Shown piece after piece: positions 21,501 to 34,900 of a stretch of DNA of 64,000 nucleotides. Position numbers and translations under genes: made by a program. Below the pieces are notes generated by a model. It was not told the DNA's origin. It ran no database searches and saw only the letters and a program-made list of their open reading frames with translations. Each line of letters opens with the position of its first letter. The stretch's first letter is position 1. The stretch comes from Hordeum vulgare subsp. vulgare (taxonomy: Eukaryota > Streptophyta > Magnoliopsida > Poales > Poaceae). The DNA lies in NCBI RefSeq assembly GCF_904849725.1, contig NC_058519.1:539098316-539162315 (forward strand), in the 5' to 3' direction.

Positions 21501-23540
21501 TGGAAATTGTTTCGCAGTTCATGCCACCTGGAACATCATAGTGTGATGATGTGTCTGAACGTCATAGCCACGCACTATTTGGTATGGTGCATACTATGAT
21601 GTCTCTTATCGAATTACCACTATCGTTTATGGGTTATGCATTAGAGACAACCGCGTTCACTTTAAATAGGGCACCACGTATTTCCGTTGAGATGACACAG
21701 TGTGGACTGAGGTTTAGAGAAATCTAAACTGTCGTTTCTTGAAAGTTTGGGGTTTCGACACTTATGTGAAAAGTTTCAGTCTGATAAGCTCGAACCCAAA
21801 GTGGATAAATGCATCTTCATAGGATATCCAAAACAGTTGGGTACATCTCCTATCTCAGATCCGAAGGCAAAAGTGTTTGTTTCTAGAAACGGATCCTTTC
21901 TCGAGGAAAGGTTTCTCTCGAAAGAATTGAGTGGGAGGGTAGTAAAACTTGATGAGGTTATTGTACCATCACTTCAACCAGTGTGTAGCAGGGCACAAGA
22001 AGTTGTTCATGTGGTGCCTACACCAATTGAAGTGGAAGCTGATGATGATGATCATTGAGCTTCAAATCAAGTTACTACAAACCTCGTAGGTCGACAAGGT
22101 CGCGTACTGCTGCAGAGTAGTACGGTAACCCTGTCTTGGAGGTCATGTTGTTGAGCAACAGTGAACCTACGAGTTATGGAGAAAGCAATGGTGGGCCCAG
22201 ATTCCGACAAATGGCTGGAAGTCATGAAATCCGAGAGAGGATCCATGAGTGAAAACAAAGTGTAGACTTTGGTAGAACTACTTGATGGTCATAGGACTAT
22301 TGAGTAAAAATGGATCTTTAAAAGAAGACAGACAATGATGGTGATAAGTCACTATTAAGAAAAGCTCGACTTGTCGCAAAGATGTTTTCGACAAGATCAA
22401 ACAGTTGACTATGATGAGACCTTCTCACTCGTAGCGATGCTAAAGGTCTGTTGGAATTATGTTAGTAGTTGCTGCATTATTTATGAAATATTGCACGTAG
22501 GATGTCAAAACATTGTTTCCTCGACGGTTTCCTTGAGCAAACATTGTATGAGATACAACCATGAGGTTTTGTCGATCCTAAGGATACTAACAAGTATGCA
22601 AACTCCAGCGATCCTTCAATGGACTGGTGCAAGCATCTCGGAGTTGGAATAAGCACTTTGATGAGATGATCAAAGATTTTGGGTTTGTACAAGGTTTATG
22701 AGAAACTTGTATTTCCAAAGAAGTGAGTGGGAGCACTATAGAATTTCTGATAAGTATATGTGGTTGACATATTGTGGATCAGAAGTAATGTAGAATTTCT
22801 GTAAAGCATACAAGGTTGTTTGAAAGGAGTTTTCAAAGGAATACCTGGATTGAGCTACTTGAACGTTGAGCATCAAAGATCTATGGAGATAGATCGAAAG
22901 CGCTTAATGGAAGTTTCAACAAGATGCATGCTTTGACAAGTTTTTGAAGGAGTTCAAAATAGATCAGCAAAGAACGAGTTCTTGGTTGCGTTGTAAGGTG
23001 TGAATTTGAGTAAGACTCAAAACCCGACCACGGCAAAATAAAGAGAATAGACGAAGGTCGTCTTCTATGCCTTAGCCGTAGAATCTAAAGTATGACATGC
23101 TGTGTACCGCACCTGATATGTGCCTTGACTCAAAATATGTTGAGAGGTACAGAGAGTGATCCATGATTGAATCACTAGCAGCAGTCAAAATTTATCCTTA
23201 GTAACTAATGGACTAAGGGATTTTTCTCGATTATGGAGGTGGTTAAAGAGTTCGTCGTAAAAGGTTACGTCTATGCAAGCTTTGACACTAATCCGAATAA
23301 CTATGAGTAGTGAAACGGATTCGTATAGTAGAGTAGGTATTTGGAGCATTTCCGAATAGCACGTAGTAGCAGCATCTATAAGATGACATAAAGATTTGTA
23401 AAGGACGCACGGATCTGAAAGTTTCAGAACCGTTGACTAAAACCTCTCTCACGAGCAAGACGTGATCAGACCCCATAACTATATGGGTGTTGGATTCATT
23501 GGAATCACATGGTGATGTGAACTAGATTATTGACTCTAGT
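18573..23540 (+). pseudogene. Copia gag-pol polyprotein, heavily degraded
   Basis: Fragments in the expected order are visible. Near 20165-20345 is a gag piece (RVLRLSEYDNHLNQVGVN). Near 20530-20720 are decayed zinc-knuckle and protease-like traces (VLDTG at about 20712). At 21080-21600 are integrase pieces (LRYDHGNEYLSYEF). At 21747-22058 is a long piece of the integrase/RT linker (KLEPKVDKCIFIGYP; FLSKELSGRVVKLDEV). Near 22370-22450 is an RT piece (VDYDETFSLVAMLK). Stops and frameshifts separate all of them, and no catalytic core is complete. The interior is about 5.0 kb, a little short for a BARE1-type element. This copy could not supply its own proteins. Confidence 0.85.
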
Positions 23541-23553
23541 GCAAGTGGGAGAC
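23541..23553 (+). promoter_or_regulatory. Polypurine tract of Angela-like element
   Basis: GCAAGTGGGAGAC lies directly before the 3' LTR start TGTTGG, the normal priming site for plus-strand synthesis. Confidence 0.85.
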
Positions 23554-25373
23554 TGTTGGAAATATGCCCTAGAGGCAATAATAAATTAGTTATTATTATA
23601 TTTCTTTGTTCATGATAATCGTTTATTATCCATGCTATAATTGTATTGATTGGAAACACAATACTTGTGTGGATACGTAGACAAAACACTGTCCCTAGTA
23701 AGCCTCTAGTTGACTAGCTCGTTGATCAAAGATGGTCAAGGTTTCCTGGCCATAGGCAAGTGTTGTCACTTGATAACGGGATCACATCATTAGGAGAATC
23801 ATGTGATGGACTAGACCCAAACTAATAGACGTAGCATGTTGATCGTGTCATTTTGTTGCTACTGTTTTCTGCGTGTCAAGTATTTATTCCTATGACCATG
23901 AGATCATATAACTCACTGACACCGGAGGAATGCTTTGTGTGTATCAAACGTCGCAACGTAACTGGGTGACTATAAAGATGCTCTACAGGTATCTCCGAAG
24001 GTGTTAGTTGAGTTAGTATGGATCAAGATTGGGATTTGTCACTCCGTATGACGGAGAGGTATCTCGGGGCCCACTCGGTAATACAACATCACACACAAGC
24101 CTTGCAAGCAATGTGACTTAGTGTAAGTTGCGGGATCTTGTATTACGGAACGAGTAAAGAGACTTGCCGGTAAACGAGATTGAAATAGGTATGCGGATAC
24201 TGACGATCGAATCTCGGGCAAGTAACATACCGAAGGACAAAGGGAATGACATACGGGATTATACGAATCCTTGGCACTGAGGTTCAAACGATAAGATCTT
24301 CGTAGAATATGTAGGATCCAATATGGGCATCCAGGTCCCGCTATTGGACATTGACCGAGGAGTCTCTCGGGTCATGTCTACATAGTTCTCGAACCCGCAG
24401 GGTCTGCACACTTAAGGTTCGACGTTGTTTTATGCGTATTTGAGTTATATGGTTGGTTACCGAATGTTGTTCGGAGTCCCGGATGAGATCACGGACATCA
24501 CGAGGGTTTCCGGAATGGTCCGGAAACGAAGATTGATATATAGGATGACCTCATTTGATTACCGGAAGGTTTTCGGAGTTACCGGGAATGTACCGGGAAT
24601 GACGAATGGGTTCCGGGAGTTCACCGGGGGGGGCAACCCACCCCGGGGAAGCCCATAGGCTTTGGGGAGACACACCAGCCCTTAGTGGGCTGGTGGGACA
24701 GCCCCAAGGGGGCCTATGCGCCAAGAATAAAGAATCAAAGGAAAAGAAAAAAAAGAGAGGGAGGAAGTGGGAAGGGAAGGGGACTCCTCCCACCAAACCA
24801 AGTCCAACTCGGTTTGGGGGGGGGGAGTCCTCCCCCCCTTGGCTCGGCCGACCCCTTGAGGGTCCCTTGGACCCCAAGGCAAGGTCCCCCTCCCTCCTCC
24901 TATATATATGGAGCAATTAGGGCTGATTTGAGACGACTTTCTCACGGCTGCCCGACCACATACCTCCATAGTTTTTCCTCTAGATCGCGTTTCTGCGGAG
25001 CTCGGGCGGAGCCCTGCTCAGACAAGATCATCACCAACCTCCGGAGCGCCGTCACGCTGCCGGAGAACTCTTCTACCTCTCCGTCTCTCTTGCTGGATCA
25101 AGAAGGCCGAGATCATCGTCGAGCTGTACGTGTGCTGAACGCGGAGGTGCCGTCCGTTCGGTACTAGATCGTGGGACTGATCGCGGGATTGTTCGCGGGG
25201 CGGATCGAGGGACGTGAGGACGTTCCACTACATCAACCGCGTTCTCTAACGCTTCTGCTGTACGATCTACAAGGGTACGTAGATCACTCATCTCCTCTCG
25301 TAGATGGACATCACCATGATAGGTCTTCGTGCGCGTAGGAAATTTTTTGTTTCCCTTGCGACGTTCCCCAACA
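23554..25373 (+). repeat. Angela-like 3' LTR (complete)
   Basis: It is 1820 bp, TGTTGG...CCAACA. The TATA box is at 24901-24909. Compared with the 5' LTR I see single-base differences such as GGATATTG/GGACATTG, GACGTCAC/GACATCAC and GCCCTGCTGA/GCCCTGCTCA. Confidence 0.95.
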
Positions 25374-25390
25374 ATCTACACATACTCGGG
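25374..25390. repeat. Displaced end of CACTA #1 fold-back right arm
   Basis: ATCTACACATACTCGGG continues the fold-back broken at 16754. CACTA #2 has it uninterrupted at 45605-45621. Confidence 0.85.
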
Positions 25391-25526
25391 TGGGATTAGG
25401 ACCTATCTTTACCTATTAGCGTGTAGGTTGCATGGACGTAATAAAACTGACAAACTTGATTAGCGGATGAATATAGATGATGAATTATATATTTATTTCT
25501 TGTACGCCCATAGGTAGCTAGGCAAC

Positions 25527-28500
25527 ATGAGTGATCGTGCTTGGATATACACTGGTCACCCTAGTCAGAAATACATGACCAATGAATGGTTAACAAAAAC
25601 CATGGGGTTTGTGAGACCGCATTTGCAAATGGCCAACAAAAAACATGGTGCCCCTGTCCCAATTGCGACAACTGGAAAAAGCAGACAAAGTTTGAAATGG
25701 GTAAACACCTGCAGAAGTGGGGTTTTACACCTAATTATACGGTGTGGACTTTTCATGGTGAGTCTGACCAACGTGCCAGAGCTGAGGAGATTCGTCGTGG
25801 CACCGACGAGCATGGTACCGGGATCGAAGACATGGTGCAAGACTTTGATGATGCTCGGGATTCGGACGATGAGATGGAGGAATCTGCAAAGGCCTTCTAT
25901 GAAATGTTGGAGTCTTCAAAACATCCTCTCCACGAGCAGACTGAGCTTTGTCAGTTGGATGCCATCGCGCAAGTAATGGCCCTGAAGGCTCAATTCAACA
26001 TAAGCACAATGCTACGCGCGATGATGACGATATTTGGACGCTTTCTACCCAAAGGCCATGTACTGCCTGCAAACTTGTACCAGTCAGAGAAAATCCTCCG
26101 TGTACTTAAGATGCCCTATGAGAAGATACATGCCTGCGATAATGGATGTGCCTTACTTAGGCTTGCGTATGCGGCCTTGAACTATTGCCCCATTTGCAAT
26201 TCTTCCAGGTATATTGTGGTAGACAACGGTATGGGTGAGAAGAATCAGACCAAAATCCCCATTAGTGTTCTTCGGTATCTCCCAATCGTACCAAGACTTC
26301 AACGTCTTTTCATGGTCGAAGAGACGGCCAGACAGATGACATGGCACAAATTGGGCAAAAGAACCAAACTAGATGCGGATGGGAACAAGATGCTGGTACA
26401 CACTTCAGATGGTTTTGCATGGAGGCACTTCGATGCATTACATAAGGATAAATCGGCAGATCCAAGGCATCCTAGAGTTGCCATCAACATGGATGTGTTC
26501 AATGTGTATGGTATGACGGCAGAACAACACAGTTGTTGGCCTGTATTTGTCATTCCACTCAATTTCCCACCTGGAGAGATTATGAAAAGAAAGAACATTT
26601 TCCTGACGTTGATAATTTCAGGGCCCAACTATCTGGGGAAGAATATGAATCTGTACATGCAGCCACTTAAGGATGAGTTGCAAGAAGCCTCGGATAATGG
26701 GATCAAGACCTACGACGCCGCTACCAAAACAAATTTCAAAATGCAAGTGTGGTACATGTACTCGACGCATGATTATCTGGCGTTTGCGCTATTCGCTGGC
26801 TGGTGTGTGCATGGAAGGTTCCCGTGCACCACATGCAAGACAGCTCTTCAGTTCCGTTAGATGCAGGATGGTCGCAAGTTTTCTTGCTTCGACATGCATA
26901 GACAATTCCTGGATCTTGATCATAAGTTCAGAAAAGACAAGAAGAATTTCATCAAAGGTTGAGTTGTCAAAAACACTGCACGAGCTGCGTTGACAGGCCA
27001 ACAGGCCCTTGATCAGTTAAACGCTCTCGAGCCTGATCCTTTGCGTCCAGGATACTTCAAAGGGTATAATACGATACACGCCTGGACTCACAAGTCATGC
27101 TTATGGGATCTGCCTTACTTCAAAGACCTCCTTTGCACACACAACATCGACGTGATGCACACTGAAAAGAATATTGCGGAGGCCATTTTTGGTACATTGT
27201 TCGGCCTAGAGGGGAAGTCAAAAGATAATCCTAAGGCTAGAATCTACCTAGAGGCTTTATGTGATAGACCGTTACAAAACTTGCGACAACGGAAAGGAAA
27301 GCAAAGCATAGCGAAGGCAAAGGCATGGTTCAATCTTGAAAGGCCAGCTATGAGGGAAATGCTATTGTGGGTGAAAATGCGGTTGATGTTCCCCGATGGG
27401 TATGCTGCGAATCTAAATAGGGGAGCGAGTCTTGATATATTGAAAATACTTGGTCTCAAGAGTCATGATTGGCACATATGGATTGAGCAGGTAATGTCGG
27501 TGATGTTGCGTGGCTTTATCCCTGGGGATGAATGGCTAGTATTAGCAGAGCTGAGCTATTTCTTCCGTTCTCTTTGTGCGAAAGAACTATCGCCTAGCGT
27601 GCTAGATGAAATGGAAGAGTTGGTGGCGGAGTTCATCTGCAAATTAGAAAAGATCTTTCCATCGGGCTTCTTTAATCCAATGGAGCATTTGATTTTGCAT
27701 CTCCCGACCGAGCAAAGATTGGGGGGGCGTTCAAAATCGATGGTGCTACTCAACTGAGAGGATGCAGAAGACGCTTCGAGCTAAGTGTAAAAATAAACGT
27801 AGAATAGAAGCATCGATGGCCGAGGCATTCATTACTGAGGAGGCGGCAAACTTTGTGACAGCACACTACAAAGCCAAAAATCATCATTTGCATAACCCGA
27901 AGCCTCGGTACAATGATGGCGATCCAAAAAAAGGTCGATCCAACCTCAACCTATTCAAAGGGAAGCTCGCACCATCCGGTGCTTCGAAAGGGAAATCGTT
28001 GGATGTCAAAGAATGGCGGACCATTTCATTGTATATCTTCACCAACCTAACAGAAGTGCGGCCGTACATCGAGTAAGTTCTCAGTAAATTATTGTTCCGC
28101 AACTTCTAATTCCTTTCAACTACTCTTATTCCCAAATATTTGATATAGTCGATACGTCGCCGAATTCTCGGATGGAGCGGTCATCCAAAAGGATTCCGTT
28201 GAAGAGTATGAGCTTCTCGCAAAGCATGAAGGCGACTATCCCGGTTTCATATCTTGGTTCAAACAAAGGGTAATTAATTACCATTAATGGGCCATTTGAT
28301 TTCTTGGTCTAATTTGTGGCTAATGCATCCATTCTTTCGTATTAAACTTGTAGGCTGATGCAGAGTCTATGGACGCCGAGATGAGACAAGTCGCTAATGG
28401 TTTTGACTATAAGGTCCATTCATTTGAAAAATACAACATCAACGGGTATCACGTTCGTACCTTTGGTAAAGAGCTATCTATGCCCGACCTAAAGACTACA

Positions 28501-29181
28501 AATTGTTCTATCTCTGCTATCAGCGAAGGAGGCACCGAGTATTATGGAAGAGTTGAAGCAATTTATGAACTTCTATTCTATGGTGAAAACCCACCGACCG
28601 TCGTAGTCTTCAAATGTTATTGGTTTGAGCCGAGGGAGACTAGAAGGACTCATGAACATATAGGACTAGTCGAAATCAACCAAAACACCCACTTAAATAT
28701 TCCCGATGTCTATATTACGGCTCAACAGGCGACACAAGTTTTCTATCTACCGTGGGCCTGCCAAACTGATCCAAATCTGAAAGGTTGGGATGTCGTTTAT
28801 GAAGTGCCACCACATTTCAGTCCACCTACCCTCAATGAGGAGGATTACAAACCTCACATTAACCCAGACACATATGAAGGAGAATTCTTCCAAGAAACAC
28901 ATATGTCCAAGAAACATTTCAAGAACCGCTCTACTTCACCCCAGAACATTGAAATAGACAGCGATAGTGAATCCGTCTTAACCCCTGAGCCCGAACAGGA
29001 AGAGCCGGAAGAAGAAGAGGTTACTGCTGCGGATGACCTGTCACTTGACCGATTACATAATGGTGGCCTTCCACATGTTCTTCCTGATAGTGATGATGAT
29101 GATGCATTTATTGATGATAGTGATGATCATGATGCATTTATTGACCCCGAAGCATATATAGACGAGCACGATTGTTATTAG
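25527..29181 (+). pseudogene. CACTA transposase TNPD/Tnp2-like, broken (CACTA #1)
   Basis: This is the catalytic transposase of En/Spm-type elements, acting on the CACTA ends in the nucleus. The start MSDRAWIYTGHPSQ (25527) opens a transposase-associated domain with CPCPNC. The Tnp2 family core (Transposase_21) follows in the frame 25586-26860. DUF4218-like and DUF4216-like segments lie at 27762-28072 and in the last exon (NPPTVVVFKCYWFEPRETRR), followed by an acidic Asp/Glu tail. Inferred introns are 28073-28148 and 28271-28353, both GT-AG. Lesions are a one-base loss near 25613, TAG at 26858-26860, TGA at 26960-26962 and a frameshift in a G run near 27722. CACTA #2 lacks both stops. It is followed by a TNPA-like gene. 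It is certainly a transposase relic; the exact exon map is an inference. Confidence 0.92.
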
Positions 29182-29364
29182 TTCATGTCAGGTATTCAAC
29201 TATTACTATATATAAATTTTGAGTTCATGTTAGGTATTCAATTTTTATTAGTCATGTTGGTATTTATGATGATGATACTCTTAAATTATATACATTTTAT
29301 TACTCATTTTGGTATTTATGTTGTACTAATTTCATTTACTCTTTGTCATGACACGTGTTGAAAG

Positions 29365-31919
29365 ATGGTGGGAAAGGGTCGAAAGCACTCCGCGGCTCCT
29401 TCTTCGTCGGCGGGTGGTAGGATGGGTACTTCCATTCCTGCCTCGCCTCTTCAGAGAGCGTTGCTCTCTACTCTGCATGGAGTGGTCGCTTCTTCGACTC
29501 TTGCGGCCCCGTGAGAGGAGGTCGACCCCCCGCGAAGCCGAGAGGTACTAAAGGTATTACTCATGTTGGTATTTATGTTGTAGTCATGCTGGTATTTATA
29601 TAAATTTTATTACTCATGTTGGTATTTATGTTGTACTAAAGGTACACGTGGCCGTGAGAGAGGTAGGGCGGTGGCTGCCACACCTTCCTCGCCGCCACCC
29701 CAAGCTGATTCACCTGAGCACAGGACTTCTAGGATGGATTCATATGAGGTGGAGGCTACACGGTCTCCAGTTCACGAGCCTCGGGTCGATGAGGCTCCGA
29801 CTCACGAGACTCGTGTCCCAAAGGCTTCGTTCCAGGCGACTCTGGAGCAAAGCACGGATGAGGGTACGTCCCCAGAGACCCAGTGGGATACGTGGACTGA
29901 TCTGGGTCAGCCTGAGCCAAGTGGCCATGCTGATAGCGACGAGGAGCTGGGTGAGGGGGCTACCGTCTACTAGCGTGGTAGTTCGGGGCTCCCACTCGTG
30001 CCGGCGACCCGCGAGCAGAGGTGGTCGATTAAGACAAATGGGGACAAGTAAATTAATTTACTCTTATCTAACCTTTTGCCTTCACGTTTTCTCAAATATC
30101 TAATGTTTTGGATTTAATTTGTCATAGTGCAGGGGTTGGATTGTTGCCAAGGGTGTCCGCAAGCCCAATAGCGTCCTTGGCGTGCTTGCCATCAAAACTT
30201 CCCGGGGTTTGTTACGTTGCCCGGTCGGGAGCGAGAGGTAGGAATGACCTGGGAGCACTACTTGGGTGCCCCGGCCCCACCAAAGGTGGAGATCGACGGT
30301 GTTTTGTGCCACACGAGGGCCGACATGGTGATCTGACAGTTCTGGGTAATTTCTCCTTTACACAATTATAAATCAACCATAGATAGTTATTGTACTAACG
30401 GTGTTGTCTTGTTTGCAGACCTACTACAGGTGTGAGGAGGGATACGAGGAGGACACGACAAAGGTTATCGAAACCGAATGTCGCCGCCTACTTCAAAACT
30501 TTCGGCACGAGGCTTGGGTGCAGGATATTCGAGACTACTATGCCTCACGGCGTATTAGGAAGGACAAGGCGAAGTGCCGCGATTCTAAGATGGAGAAGGA
30601 GCATTACATGAAGGTAATTACATATTATTAAGGCTTTGTAGTTAGTTTCCTTGATTTGGTTCTTACGCGCTCAAATTTCTCTTTATTAACTTAGGTGCCC
30701 CCGAGATGGTGTGTGGATAAGATGGATTGTTGGGAGGTCTTGGTGGATCAGTGGTGCTCCGAAACGTGGGAGGCTAGCCACAACAACGCCAAGGAGAGGC
30801 GTGGCAAAATGGTTGGTGTGGCACACCATCAAGGGAGCGTCAACTTAATCCAATTTGGCGAGAACTGGGTATGTGGTTTGCTTCATGCCTCATGCAATTC
30901 ATTCTTAATGCTATCTTGAGCCCTTTACTAATACAATTTTCCTCTCTCTCTCTTTTAGGCACGTCACAATAAGACGGAGTTGCCACAGATGTACGACCTC
31001 TATGCGATGGCCCATACTGCCTCGTACAAGAAGGTCAAGGCATTCTCTGAGTCTGACCTCGAGCATCCAGAAAACTTCACCAACATCTCCTCCCACCACA
31101 AGCTCGTGAAGTACAGAGATCACAGGAAGGCGGGGAAAGGGGAGGACTTTAACCCGAACGAAGGGCCTATTGATCCAGAGTTGGTGATGATAGCTGGCAA
31201 CGGGAGGCCCCATGGCTCGATCGCCATTAGAGAGGGACTTATACATTGTCCTAGCACTCTCCGGCAGATAAAGGCACGTCAAACGAGCTCCTGTCCTGAG
31301 ATAACACCTCGTCCACGGCCAGTCGAGCTCGCCATCGAGGTTAGTTTAATGGACTCAACTATCTTTCTGCATTATGTTGTGCGTGGGAACCAATATGATT
31401 ACAATGCTAACAATGAGTTGTGTTGCAGTCTGCTATTCTGAAAGAGAGAGAGGCAATGCACGCAGTTTTGGCGGAGAAGGATAAGGAGATGAAGGAGATG
31501 GAGGAGAGGATGACTGCATTGGTGGAGATGGAGAGGGCACGGAATGATGCGTCTAATAGGGCCATATACGAGCTCTTCATGGTAAGTTTCTTCTTCATAT
31601 TATTTCAAATCTTGCATTTTAATGTTCGTTTCATTAATAACTAAAAAGTTTGACTTGTCGAAACCAAATGTATAGTCTATGTGCGAGAAGACCGGCCAAG
31701 TCCCTCCGGCGGTGCCAGTCATTAACATGGCGGGGACGGTGAGTTTCATTTCAAGGCAGTGATCTTAAGAGTGTCATCATGCGAACGACAGATTGCAAAC
31801 GGTGTTTGGTGCAGAATATCTCCCGAAACGCATCGCACGACCCTTCTATAGTGGAGCCTTCTCCAGGGCAGCCTTCTCCAGGTAAAACAAGCCAGAGCCA
31901 CCGTGCTTCACCGTCGTAA
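29365..31919 (+). pseudogene. TNPA-like (Ptta/En/Spm) gene, broken (CACTA #1)
   Basis: This is the second CACTA gene, of the plant Ptta/En/Spm family (Transposase_24-like), presumed to bind subterminal repeats. It starts MVGKGRKHSAAPSSS. Inferred exons include 29640-30047, a piece from about 30132, 30419-30613 (RCEEGYEEDTTKVIE), 30695-30868 (PPRWCVDKMDCWEVLVDQW), 30959-31339 (YDLYAMAHTASYKKVKAFSE, then NGRPHGSI), 31429-31581 (coiled-coil-like, KEREAMHAVLAEKDKEMKEM), 31676-31738 and 31815-31919. All the later exons have GT-AG borders. Lesions are TGA near 29512, TAG at 29971-29973, a frameshift near 30195 and TGA near 30334. The version in CACTA #2 is better preserved. Confidence 0.85.
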
Positions 31920-31989
31920 TGATGATAATGGTATGTTATTTCTAACGTTTTGCTTAACAACCGCATAATGGTCCAATATGGTTTATTAA

Positions 31990-34900
31990 GCATACTTAGC
32001 TCCAAAATGACATATTTGACCCAAGTTAGCTCCATAACGGTGCAAGAAGGAAGAAGAAGAAGAAGAGAAGAAGAAGAGAAGAAGAAGAAGAAGGAGAAGG
32101 ATAAGGAAGAGGAGAAGAAGAAGAAAAGAAGAAGGAGAATAAGGAAGAGAAGAAGGAGAACAGAAGAAGAAGGAGAAGAAGGAGGAGAAGGAGGAGAAGG
32201 AGGTTCTCTCCTCCTTCTTCTCCTTATTCTCCTTCTCCTTCCTCCTTCTCCTCCTCCTCCTCCTCCTCCTTCTTCTTATTTTTATTCTCCTTCTTCTTCT
32301 CTTCTTGCTTCTTCTCTTTCTTCTTCTACGTAGCTTAGACTCATCCAACAAAGACATACTTAGCTAATTATACTCCAAAATGACATAATTACCTTAGTAA
32401 GGTAAAAACATCATAAGAACCTTGGTTAGCTCATAAAATTGACTAATTTAGCTCCAAAATGAAAGAATAAGCTCAAAATGGCATAAGAACCTTGGTTAGC
32501 TCATGAATATTATATACTTAGCTTGGCTTCCACCTAAATGACATAATTAGCCAATTCACCTCCAAAATGCCTTAATAATCATAGTTAGCTCCAAAATGAC
32601 ATATTTTACCCAAGTTAGCTCTAGAATGGCCTATACTTAGCTTGGCTTCCACCTAAATGACATAATTAGCTTAGTTAGCTCCAAAATGGTCTATTTCATA
32701 AAAAATGACCTATACTTAGCTAATTATCCTCCAAAATGACATAATTAGCTTCAAAAAGGCATAATTAACTAATTTAGCTCGAATAAGAGGACAAGAGGAG
32801 AAGAAAGAGGAAAAATGAAAAGAAGGAAGAATAAGAAGAAGAGAAGAAGAAGAGAAAAAGAAGGAGAAGGAGAAGGAGGAAGAAGAAGGAGAAGGAGGAG
32901 AAGAAGGAAGAGAGAAGTTCCTTCTCCTTCTTCTTCTCCTCTTCTTTATCCTTATCCTTCTCCTCCTCCTCCTCCTCCTTCTTCTTCTTCTTTTTCTTCT
33001 CCTTCTTCTTCTCTTCTTGCTTCTTCTCTTTCTTCTTCTACGTATCTTAGACTCATACAACAAAGATATACTTAGCTAATTATCCTACAAAATGACATAA
33101 TTAGCTTAGTTAGGTAAAAACATCATAAGAACCTTGGTTAGCTCATTAAAATGACCAATTTACCTCCAAAATGAAATAATAAGCTCAAAATGGCATAAGA
33201 ACCTTGGTTAGCTCATGAATATTATATACTTAGCTTGGCTTCCACCTAAATGACATAATTAGCCAATTTAGCTCCAAAATGCCTTAATAATCATAGTTGG
33301 CTCCAAAATGACATATTTTACCCAAGTTAGCTCTAGAATGGCCTATACTTAGCTTGGCTTCCACCTAAATGACATAATTAGCTTAGTTAGCTCGAAAATG
33401 GCCTAATTAATAAAAGATGACCTATACTTACCTAATTATCCTCCAAAATGACATAATTAGCTCCAAAAAGGCATAATTAGCTAATTTAGCTCGAAGAAGA
33501 GGACAAGAGGAGAAGATAGAGGAAAAATGAAAAGAAGGAAGAAGAAGAAGAAGAAGAGAAGAAGAAGGAGAAGGAGAAGGAGAAGGAGAAGGAGGAAGAA
33601 GGAGGAGAAGGAGGAGAGAAGCTGCTTCTCATTCTTATCCTCCTTCTTCTCCTTCTTCTTGTCCTTCTTCTTGTCCTTCTTCTTCTCCTCTTCCTTCTCC
33701 TTCTCCTCCTCCTCCTCCTCCTTCTTCTTTTACTTCTCCTTCTTCTTCTCTTCTTGCTTCTTCTACGTAGCTTCGACTCATCCAACAAAGACATACTTAG
33801 CTAATTATCCTACAAAATGACATAATTAGCTTAGTTAGGTAAAAACATCATAAGAACCTTGGTTAGCTCATTAAAATGACCAATTTACCTCCAAAATGAA
33901 ATAATAAGCTCAAAATGGCATAAGAACCTTGGTTAGCTCATGAATATTATATACTTAGCTTGGCTTCCACCTAAATGACATAATTAGCCAATTTAGCTCC
34001 AAAATGCCTTAATAATCATAGTTGGCTCCAAAATGACATATTTTACCCAAGTTAGCTCTAGAATGGCCTATACTTAGCTTGGCTTCCACCTAAATGACAT
34101 AATTAGCTTAGTTAGCTCGAAAATGGCCTAATTAATAAAAGATGACCTATACTTACCTAATTATCCTCCAAAATGACATAATTAGCTCCAAAAAGGCATA
34201 ATTAGCTAATTTAGCTCGAAGAAGAGGACAAGAGGAGAAGATAGAGGAAAAATGAAAAGAAGGAAGAAGAAGAAGAAGAAGAGAAGAAGAAGGAGAAGGA
34301 GAAGGAGAAGGAGGAAGAAGGAGGAGAAGGAGGAGAGAAGCTCCTTCTCATTCTTATCCTCCTTCTTCTCCTTCTTCTTGTCCTTCTTCTTGTCCTTCTT
34401 CTTCTCCTCTTCCTTCTCCTTCTCCTCCTCCTCCTCCTCCTCCTCCTCCTCCTTCTTCTTTTACTTCTCCTTCTTCTTCTCTTCTTGCTTCTTCTACGTA
34501 GCTTCGACTCATCCAACAAAGACATACTTAGCTAATTATCCTACAAAATGACATAATTATCTTAGTTAAGTAAAAACATCATAAGAACCTTGGTTAGCTC
34601 ATTAAACTGACTAATTTAGCTCCAAAATGAAATAATAAGCTTAAAATGGCATAAGAACCTTGGTTAGCTCATGAATATTATATACTTAGCTTGACTTCCA
34701 CCTAAATGACATAATTAGCCAATTTAGCTCCAAAATGCCTTAGTAATCATAGTTGGCTCCAAAATGACATATTTTACCCAAGTTAGCTCTAGAATGGCCT
34801 ATACTTAGCTTGGCTTCCACCTAAATGACATAATTAGCTTAGTTAGCTCCAAAATGGCCTATTTAATAAAAAATGACCTATACTTTGCTAATTATCCTCC

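Larger units (their letters stand above)
16755..25373 (+). mobile_element. Angela/BARE1/WIS-like copia retrotransposon, defective
   Basis: The LTRs are at 16755-18559 and 23554-25373. A Met-tRNA PBS lies at 18561-18572 and a purine tract at 23541-23553. The LTR start TGTTGGAAATATGCCC and end ...CCCCAACA match the well-known Triticeae BARE1/WIS/Angela superfamily. The LTRs differ by only about six substitutions and a few homopolymer lengths. The 5-kb interior nevertheless has many stops and frameshifts. The first 13 bases of the 5' LTR, and part of the target duplication, are missing at 16751-16755. It inserted into the fold-back arm of CACTA #1; the matching empty site is at about 45598-45606. 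Confidence 0.93.

Noticed and set aside
31950..34551. Lys/Arg-rich and Ser/Phe-rich frames (possible basic peptides)
   Set aside because: They translate the GAA/TTC microsatellite blocks on both strands and have no conserved start or domain.
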